From the NCBI GenBank assembly GCA_027625915.1, contig JANTQA010000026.1, forward strand, positions 6,510,001 through 6,574,000: DNA of 64,000 nt, in the 5' to 3' direction. The position numbers and the translations under genes are program-made. Shown here in pieces: positions 57,181-64,000 of this stretch (within the stretch, counting starts at the first letter, position 1; each line of letters begins with the position of its first letter). The notes under the pieces are model-generated. The model searched no databases and was not told where the DNA came from. It saw only the letters and a program-made list of their open reading frames with translations. This DNA comes from Anaeramoeba flamelloides (taxonomy: Eukaryota; Metamonada; Anaeramoebidae).

Positions 57181-57730
57181 AACTAAACCCCATTCCAAAA
57201 ATTTGGACACATCTAAAATCAAAAATAGTTAACCAAAAACTCAATTTATTATATTTTTCCAAACGTAATATAAAACCATATTTAAGTAACATAGTATTGT
57301 GGGTTTTTTAAGTAATCATTTTCATCCAAATATAAGAAAATAATATAAAATAAAAAATCAAAATAGTGTGTCCAAAATAAGGAAATGAGCTGAAATGAAA
57401 GGGTTTGAACAAAAAATATATTGGTAGATTTGTTAAAATTTCACAAACAATGGTTAACCGATCAAATAATAAGATGCCATGCACCGGTTGTATGTGAATT
57501 TTCTATTTAAGAAACTCAACTGTAACCATCTATCAACCATCTATAAAAAATTTTCCGATCTAACTAAACAGATTAAGTAACTCAAAAAAAGAAAATAAAA
57601 ACAAAAACAAAAAATACAAAAAATAAAATAGTTTGTTGAATTAAAATTAATTTCCCAATGGGATGTAAATCAGGTTATTATTATTTTTCCAACTGTTTAA
57701 ACTGTACCCAAATTAATCGAATTAAGTTTA
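57181..57730. mobile_element. T3 subfamily A MITE
   Basis: It begins AACTAAACCCCATTCCAAAA and ends CCAAATTAATCGAATTAAG. The left terminus is well preserved (TTTGGACACATC); the right one has several changes. An insertion of about 10 bp (AAGGGTTTGA) interrupts the GAAATGAGC-AACAAAAAAT block. The GTGTGTCCAAAATAAGGAAA block is present. Confidence 0.6.
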
Positions 57731-58601
57731 TTTAAATAAAAAAATAATAAAAAAAAAAAACTATTTTATCAATATAATCTCTATTTTTTAATTGTTGAAC
57801 ATTACTAAAAAAAAAAATATCAAATAATTTTTTTAAAAAAATTTTTAGAGAATCTACGATCACACCCCACTAAAATAAAATGTTCTACTCTCATCTCTAT
57901 CAAATTTTTATCATGTCTTATGGTGTAGCTACTCACTTAAGATTTTACTTTGGTTTCTTTTTCATACTTGGATCGTGTAAAAAATTAAATTCAATCAAAA
58001 TACAAAAAAAAAAAAAATAAATGAAAAATTTAATAAAAAGAAATCAAAAAATACAAATAAAAATCAAAGGTATATAAAATATGTGAAATATTTATAGGAA
58101 ATAAACAGTCCATCAAATATTAGATGGGAAATAGGGGGTTTCAGTTAAGAAACTGAACCCATCACTTTTTGTAAATAAAAAAAAGTGAGAAAAAATAAAA
58201 TAGAAAATAAAAAAAATAGAAAAATAAAAATTCTAACCCATTGAAATCCTCCAATTCCACCAACAAAAAGAGAAATTGAAAAAAAAATGTAAATATGAAA
58301 GAAATAAAAAGAAAAATTAATGGGTTATGAAAAATAAAATAAAATAAAATAAAAAAAAATAAAAAAAATAAAAAGGTGCAAAAATGTTGCACAATCCTCC
58401 CATTCCTCCAAAAATAGAATAAAAATCAATTCACAAAGCCATAATATGGTGAACAGAGTGAAGATATGAAAATAAAAAAAATGAAAATGAAAAATAAAAT
58501 AAAAATTTGAAAAAAGGCAAAATAGAAAGAGAAATAGAAAAAGAACGATAAGAAAAAAAAAAAAAAAAAAAGAGAAAAAGAAAAAGAATCTAAATTTTGA
58601 A
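57731..58601. other. 3' flank of the minus-strand gene
   Basis: AT-rich, with a purine-rich stretch at 58180-58600 on the plus strand. A perfect small hairpin, GGGTTTCAGTT-aag-AAACTGAACCC, lies at 58136-58160. Two related blocks (CCATTGAAATCCTCC and CAATCCTCCCATTCC) lie 155 bp apart. No gene is visible. Confidence 0.35.
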
Positions 58602-60359
58602 TCAAATTTGAGAAAAATCAATCGAATTATTTAATATGCGATTTTTTGAGATCCAATCCAAGCCAATCATTTCTTGGTTGGCATTGGTAGCCAATGTACG
58701 TTTTTTGATGACTAAAGAAGTATTCTGCGTATTGTTTTTAGAAAATTTGTTCAGTAAGGGATTTTCCATGATTTGCTTGAATGGTTGTTGGTTTAATAAG
58801 GTATTAATTGTGAGGTTGTTTTGATTAAAAAAAGTTGTGGAAGATGAATCCCAATAATTACCATTATTTAAACCAAATTTAACGATTAATTCTTTGATCA
58901 AGCGTAACTTTCTGCCTCTGTTATTGGTATATAAATTGACCGCGTTTTTGTTGTATTCTAAATCAATTAGTTGGGAATATTGCTTAACAGGGCCGTCTCT
59001 TTTTAAAAGCTCCTTTGCAAGTATCCAAGACATGAGAATAAATTTTGATTTTGCTAACTCAAAAAGATAATTTGAGTAAAAGAAAGTTTGGTTTTCTTGA
59101 CTAAAGGTATTCTCAAATCTAGGGAAAAATCGCTTTTCAAACCAATACATGAGGACTTCCTGTGTGAAGATTTTTGATGCAATTTTTTCAAGTTTGTGAT
59201 TAATTTTTGCTTGGAATTGTATATAGTCTTGTGTTGTTGTTGTTTGGTTGTTGTCGGTGCGATTTGGTTTTTTTTGGACTTTGGTTTGGTTCATTTGGAA
59301 TTCCTTCATTTGCATAAGTACTTTTTTGAAACGCACAGACAATTGTGTCTTTGGTTTTGATTTCATGTGTACTAATGAAAGAACAGCAAGGAAAATTTCA
59401 AGCACATACTCTGTAAATGTTCTTCTCGAGTTTGATAATAAGTATTTCAATTGTGATTTGATTCCATTGACTTCGTTCTCATCTGCATTTAATTTTTCGC
59501 CAATGGCTTGTGCAAATTTTTCGGTGTAGGGCAAAAGGAATTTGTATGTTGATCCACCAGACATGATCCATAATTGGCCAGTAAGTAATTTGAATATTTC
59601 CTTTCCGTTCTCAATGGTGGTATTGTTCCCATTGGTTTTGCTACCTTTTGTTGTTGTGTGTCTTCTTTTTCTCATATTAGTGGGTTTTTTTTGTTGCTGT
59701 TTTGGTTGATTATTAGTAATTTTTGATCTCCTCGAGCTTCTTGTAACTCTTGTTGATACAATAGGGAGTTTTGGTGTTCTTCTTCGTGTAGATCTTCTTA
59801 ATGGTTGTTTTTTTGTTGTTATTTGTGTGGTGTTGGATTTTTGTTTCGTTTGTTGCTTGGAAACGATTTGATCATTATTAGTAACTACTTCAATGCTGTT
59901 TTGGTTTTCGATTTGGTTTTGGTTTTGGTTTTGGTTTTGGATTTCGCATTCATGAGGAATTGTTTGTACAGGTGAAAATTGTTCAATCTTCAAAAGATCA
60001 TAAACTGGTGAATTGGTGTTGGCTATTTTTACTTCAGATATGTCTGTACATTCGTTGATCATTGGTGACACTGGCTCATTAGCAACTGTTTCCAAGTTTG
60101 TCATTTCTGGAAAAAATAGATCGTTGCACTTGGGGTTTGTTTCTAATGACTCTGGGAAAAATGATGTGTTGTTTCCCTTTTGGAAATCTTCTAAGCTTTC
60201 AAATTGCATATAATCATTAAATTCGAGATCAAGATCGGGTGCTAAAGAAAGATCTAATTCATCAATCCCTTCAAGAGAAAAGAAATTGTTTGAAAATAGA
60301 TTTTCATTCATAATTGTTTCGTCGTATAAAGAAAATGGATGTGTGGTACTTGAATTCAT
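58602..60359 (-). CDS. Unrecognised protein with acidic N-terminus and AT-hook-like basic tract
   Basis: A single exon of 585 residues from ATG at 60359 to TGA at 58602. I do not recognise the family. Residues 1-75 are acidic and rich in Phe/Leu/Asp (SLEGIDELDLSLAPDLDLEF), like a transcription activation region. Residues about 140-155 are an Asn/Gln repeat. Residues about 180-240 are strongly basic, with LRRSTRRRTPKLP, RVTRSSRRSK and MRKRRHT, which could bind DNA and act as a nuclear localisation signal. From about 250 to 480 the protein looks helical and folded: LLTGQLWIMSGGSTYKFLLP, YVLEIFLAVLSLVHM, VLMYWFEKRFFPRFE and SKFILMSWILAKELLKRDG. The layout suggests a nuclear regulator or chromatin protein, but that is inference only. 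Its base composition is less AT-rich than the flanks, which supports coding. Confidence 0.7.
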   Translation of the reverse strand: MNSSTTHPFSLYDETIMNENLFSNNFFSLEGIDELDLSLAPDLDLEFNDYMQFESLEDFQKGNNTSFFPESLETNPKCNDLFFPEMTNLETVANEPVSPMINECTDISEVKIANTNSPVYDLLKIEQFSPVQTIPHECEIQNQNQNQNQIENQNSIEVVTNNDQIVSKQQTKQKSNTTQITTKKQPLRRSTRRRTPKLPIVSTRVTRSSRRSKITNNQPKQQQKKPTNMRKRRHTTTKGSKTNGNNTTIENGKEIFKLLTGQLWIMSGGSTYKFLLPYTEKFAQAIGEKLNADENEVNGIKSQLKYLLSNSRRTFTEYVLEIFLAVLSLVHMKSKPKTQLSVRFKKVLMQMKEFQMNQTKVQKKPNRTDNNQTTTTQDYIQFQAKINHKLEKIASKIFTQEVLMYWFEKRFFPRFENTFSQENQTFFYSNYLFELAKSKFILMSWILAKELLKRDGPVKQYSQLIDLEYNKNAVNLYTNNRGRKLRLIKELIVKFGLNNGNYWDSSSTTFFNQNNLTINTLLNQQPFKQIMENPLLNKFSKNNTQNTSLVIKKRTLATNANQEMIGLDWISKNRILNNSIDFSQI

Positions 60360-61750
60360 TTTTTGTTTTTGTCAATTGATTGAAAAATAAAAATAAAAAA
60401 AATAGACAGGGTATAAAAGTTAAAAATAAAAATTGTTTTTAAAATAAAAAATAAAATGGTAAAGAAAAAGAAAAGAAAAAAAAAAAGAAAAATAAAAATC
60501 CAAAAGTTCTAAGTAAAACTTCGGTAAAGGGAGACTATTGGTGAGAGATTATTAAAAAAAAAAAAAAAAAAAAAAATGTTTTTGTTTGTTTTTTTTTGTT
60601 TTAGCAAGTAAGAAAGGAAAAAAAAAAAAAAGTTTTAAGTTAGTAAGGTTCTTAATTATTGGGATTTTAAAATAATCTTATTTTTTTAAAAACAAAAAAA
60701 GAAAAAGTGGAAAATTGAGATTCTTACATAACTCCAAAATTATAAAAAAAATAGAAAATAGAAAATTAAAAAAATGATAAAAAAACTGTTTACTTGTGAA
60801 GATTTTGACAAAAGTATTGACAAAAACAAAAGAGGATTCAATATCAATCAATTTTTAAGACAAATTAAGAATAAGTTGTTTCTAGGTATTTCTTTTGAAT
60901 TACAACAACTTTACGTTCCCAAACTAGTCGAGTTTAAGAATATATGGTTTGGTTCTGGAACTCTTTTTCTATTTGATCCATTACTTTGTAAAAAATTGGT
61001 TTTTATTTTTACATTTTCATAGTCAAACTTCCCAATTACTGGAACTTAAAATTTCAAAATCCTTTTAATTTACGAGAGACACAATAAAACTTCTTGGTGT
61101 CTCTCTTTCGGCGATTTTTTTCGAAATCTAAGGGAATTTGACTTGGAAAACATTTTTTGGGTGTTTTTTCTGGAAAACAATTCCCTCCAAAACACAATAG
61201 CCTTTGAGGGATCACAAAAAAAAAATCGTTGATAATGTACCCAATGGCACTATGATTAACCAAATCAAAAACTGATCCGTTATCAAAATTATTTACAAAT
61301 GGCTTATTTTTTAAACAAACATAAAGATCAGTTTTGACTGATCAACAAAAACGTCGATCTTTAATTAAGACTTGCAAAAAATGAAAATGGTTTTTAGTTT
61401 ACAATCCATTTTGGTTAATCCAAAAAAAAAGGTTTTTAACCAACTAAATGAAAATCGATCAAACCTCTTTTAATTTAAACAGTTTTTTCCCATTTTGAAC
61501 AAAACTTATCAAACGATCAAAAAACCATACAAAAAAAACAAAACAAAAGAAAAAATTTTTATTAAAGGGAGAAAACAAAGATCGAAAAATCCTGTAAAAA
61601 TATAAATTCCCTTTTTTTACTTTGTTGCACAGATACATTGATTCTTTGGCAATTAGATCGAATTTCACAAAAATAATTCGAACTCTTTTTTAAAATTCAA
61701 AACGTTTTTTCAAACAACAACTTCTCCCCAATAATGTTGTTTTCCAACAA
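60360..61750. other. 5' flank of the minus-strand gene; one weak plus-strand frame
   Basis: A plus-strand frame of 82 codons with an ATG at 60774 begins IKKLFTCEDFDKSIDKNKRG and continues FNINQFLRQIKNKLFLG. Its composition is plausible, but it loses that character towards its end (61022) and I recognise no family; it could be a first exon or chance. A hairpin, GAGAGACACA against GGTGTCTCTC, lies at 61073-61107, and a short palindrome GATCAGTTTTGACTGATC lies at about 61326. Confidence 0.25.
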
Positions 61751-62306
61751 AGGTTTACAATCCCTGAAATTTGAAAGAAGGTTATCTTACGTAGGATGTA
61801 GTGACTTGTTAATTTGGTTCTTAGCTGATCGATCTTGGATTTGGTATGAGTTTTAAACGTGGTTCAAAATGGCAATTTTTCACAATTTATTTTTTTTTTT
61901 TCCAAAATCCGAATTGAAGAGTTTAAGATTAATAGGTTGGTAGGTGGTAAAGAATAAATTTAAATTTTTGGGTTCTAGAAGAAAATTTTTGAATAGTTTT
62001 TTGTTAATTGACTTGATTAAAAAAAATTGTTTTTTAAAAGCACCAAATAAAACCAAACCTAATTAAAAATTTCAACCAACAATCCAAAAACCACATTTTT
62101 TTATAACTTAAGTTCCAGTCAATTAACCTTATACTCTTCATTTCTGATTTCGGAAAAAAAAAAAAATAAATTGTCAAAAATTGCCATTTTGAACCACGTT
62201 TAAAACTCATACCAAATCCAAGATCGATCAGCTAAGAACCAAATTAACAAGCCACTACACTCAATTCAAGATAAGATTCTTTCAAATTTCAGGGAATGTA
62301 AACCTT
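61751..62306. mobile_element. Foldback element, family T6, copy 2
   Basis: The ends are AGGTTTACAATCCCTGAAAT and its near-reverse at 62286-62306. The arms share GATCGATCTTGGATTTGGTA and ACGTGGTTCAAAATGG with their inverses. The unit length is about 556 bp, against 553 bp for the copy at 36539. The middle has diverged. Confidence 0.7.
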
Positions 62307-63411
62307 AACAAAAGAAAATTTTTACTTTCACAGACTCAAATATTTTTCTACTCCACAACTAATTTCTCACAACATAACTTGGAAAATTTTTTCAAAAAAA
62401 AATCTCTAAATTTTGTATTTTTTATAGAAACTCACATAATAAACAATATTACTATTTGTTGCAAAACAAAAGGAACAAAATTTTCATTTGACTTTCCTAA
62501 ATAAGGGTTGAAAAAATCATTGAAACTTTTCAATTTTTTAATTCATAAATCAGTTTTAATTATGAATTTAACTTTTACAAAATGAGAATTTTGATGGTAT
62601 GTTGTAATTGTTATATTGTGATTTTTTTTAAGAAAGCTGAATGAAAATTTTGATCTTTTTATTTTGCAATTAAAAGTATATTTCACAATAGCTTTGGAAA
62701 GACTGTAATACCTTTCAATAAGCGAAGAAAGGATTAAAATGAAAGTTTTTAGTAATATTTTTTTCATTTTTAATTTTAAAATTTTTTATATTTTTATTTG
62801 GCTTAGCGGAGAGATTATTTTAATGTATTTTTTTAATATTCTAAAAAGATTCATATTTTTCAATTTCAAAATAAAATCAAAAATTTTCTTCCAAAAGATA
62901 TATCTAAATTAAATTAAAAAATTGATTTTTTTTCTATTTTTGGAATATTTTTTATCATTTTATTTTTTTTTTTGTGTTTGTGTTTTAGTGCATTTTCCAT
63001 ATTTTTTTCTGCAAATTCTTTTAATATTTATTCTTTTTTCATATTTAATGTTCAATCCAAAGTTGATTCATTGTAACTACTTTCAAAAAAAAACATACCC
63101 CAAAAATGGATTTTTTTTTCAAAAGTCAGGTAATTTTGAAAAAGAAGATATTCGAATCTTTATGAGTTGAATAACTATCTTTTCTTAATAACATACAATT
63201 ATCATACCATTTAAAAAATAATTTATAAAAGGTGTATAATCGAAATTAAATATGCAGTTTTGGCCAACTTTAATCTCCAGAATTTGTTTTTTCCTTGTTG
63301 TGTGGTATTTGAATAATAAATTGTAAAAAATTTTCAATATATTTTCAATTGGATTTTTCAAATAGAGACAACAACTTACAACCCACCTTGCCGAAAAACC
63401 AATTTTGAATA
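62307..63411. other. AT-rich intergenic sequence, nothing recognised
   Basis: No gene or named repeat visible. Frames here are low-complexity Phe/Lys/Ile. Confidence 0.3.
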
Positions 63412-63607
63412 CAGCCAGTTTCAAATTTAAGGCACAAAATTTCAACAAAAGTCAATGCACAAGAAAAATCTTAAATTAAGACCCAAAATTTGAAGAATTT
63501 TTTTCAAAAAGTATTTTATTAGAAACTGAATTTTGTGCCTTAATTTGAGATTTTTATTATGCCTTAAATTTCGTTGAAGGTTTGTGCCTTAAAAGCGGAA
63601 CTGTCTG
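63412..63607. mobile_element. T2 MITE, copy 2 (196 bp)
   Basis: It has the same length as the copy at 35757. The ends are CAGCCAGTTTCAAATTTAAG and, reversed, CAGACAGTTCCGCTTTTAAG, with TA directly outside both (63410-63411 and 63608-63609). Its left half is more diverged than its right. Confidence 0.82.
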
Positions 63608-63792
63608 TAAGTAAATAACCAAAAAAGACTAAAAAATATTTTAGCCACCCTTTGCTAATACCATTCCAAACAAACCACCCTTTCATCTTATAGTAAATCA
63701 GCGCCAATGATACCCAAACACCAATTAATAAAATAAGGATGGCCAATAATATATATTACTGATAAATTTACTCCAAACATATGTACTTTTTA

Positions 63793-64000
63793 ATGGTATA
63801 GCGATTGATATGAAAAATAAATACTCAAAACGTAAAAAACAACAGAATCTTTATATGTGCTGAATAACAACAAAAAACCAATCAAAATTTGATCAACCAA
63901 TGATCTCAAAAAAAACAACAATGAATACCAGGACACTTTTAGAAAAAAATCCAAAGAGTAGCACCTTATTTCCGGTTTGAGTGACCATGCAATATAAATT
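63793..64000 (+). mobile_element. T4-family element, left part, cut by window end
   Basis: It starts at a TTAA (63791-63794) and continues with blocks AACCAATCAAAATTTGATCA, GATCTCAAAAAAAACAACAA and TTTTAGAAAAAAATCCAAAG, in the order found at 39290-39390. It is truncated only by the end of the window. Confidence 0.5.

Noticed and set aside
1-64000. CRISPR arrays, retrovirus or LTR elements, Polintons and giant-virus insertions
   Set aside because: I found no spaced identical repeats, no paired long terminal direct repeats, and no capsid, integrase or protease motifs. The repeats present are inverted-repeat DNA elements and LINE pieces.

Overview
This window is nuclear DNA from a very AT-rich, intron-bearing eukaryotic microbe. 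GT-AG introns split most of the recognisable genes, homopolymer A/T runs are everywhere, and there are no bacterial-style operons. Lys/Glu- and Asn-rich low-complexity tracts, an LRR protein whose BTB-like domain is interrupted by such a tract, and abundant small inverted-repeat transposons suggest an Anaeramoeba-like protist. That placement is an inference from style, not a proven identification.

The host genes are sparse islands. From left to right they are: the 5' end of a COP9 signalosome subunit 4 gene (minus strand, 1-796); a large disordered protein carrying a putative eIF4E-binding motif (12109-14807, with a frame change at an A23 run); a coiled-coil protein with two tandem OsmC-fold domains, split by a 3.0-kb intron (20632-25377); a three-exon eIF4E gene (32417-33530); two partial GOST/lung-7TM-type membrane protein genes (37555-38465 and 42577-43851) separated by 4 kb of transposon debris; an LRR-BTB protein (50491-53145); and an unrecognised, probably nuclear, protein on the minus strand (58602-60359).

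Much of the space between genes is non-autonomous mobile DNA, and by self-comparison it sorts into families. These are: a 489-bp TA-flanked MITE (10278 and 40690, plus a decayed relative at 3117); a 196-bp TA-flanked MITE (35757 and 63412); a roughly 540-bp terminal-inverted-repeat family in two subfamilies, with one element nested in another (2053-3119); a 698-bp TTAA-flanked family (38511 and 54593, with relatives); a pair at 7205 and 55301; a foldback pair at 36539 and 61751; a 2.3-kb element with about 690-bp inverted arms (3536-5876); a 950-bp palindrome inside the OsmC-gene intron; and several copies of the 3' part of a LINE, one retaining reverse-transcriptase sequence (34905-36538). 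Each of the first two families, and the TTAA family, has two copies of identical length with recognisable target-site sequence, which suggests recent mobilisation.

Functionally, eIF4E and the candidate eIF4E-binding protein could act together in cap-dependent translation control. CSN4 and the BTB protein could both belong to cullin-RING ubiquitin biology. These links are inference. No tRNA, rRNA, CRISPR array or recognisable virus copy was found. Long stretches, notably 44.5-47.9 kb, 26.7-28.3 kb and 53.2-54.6 kb, show nothing I can interpret.
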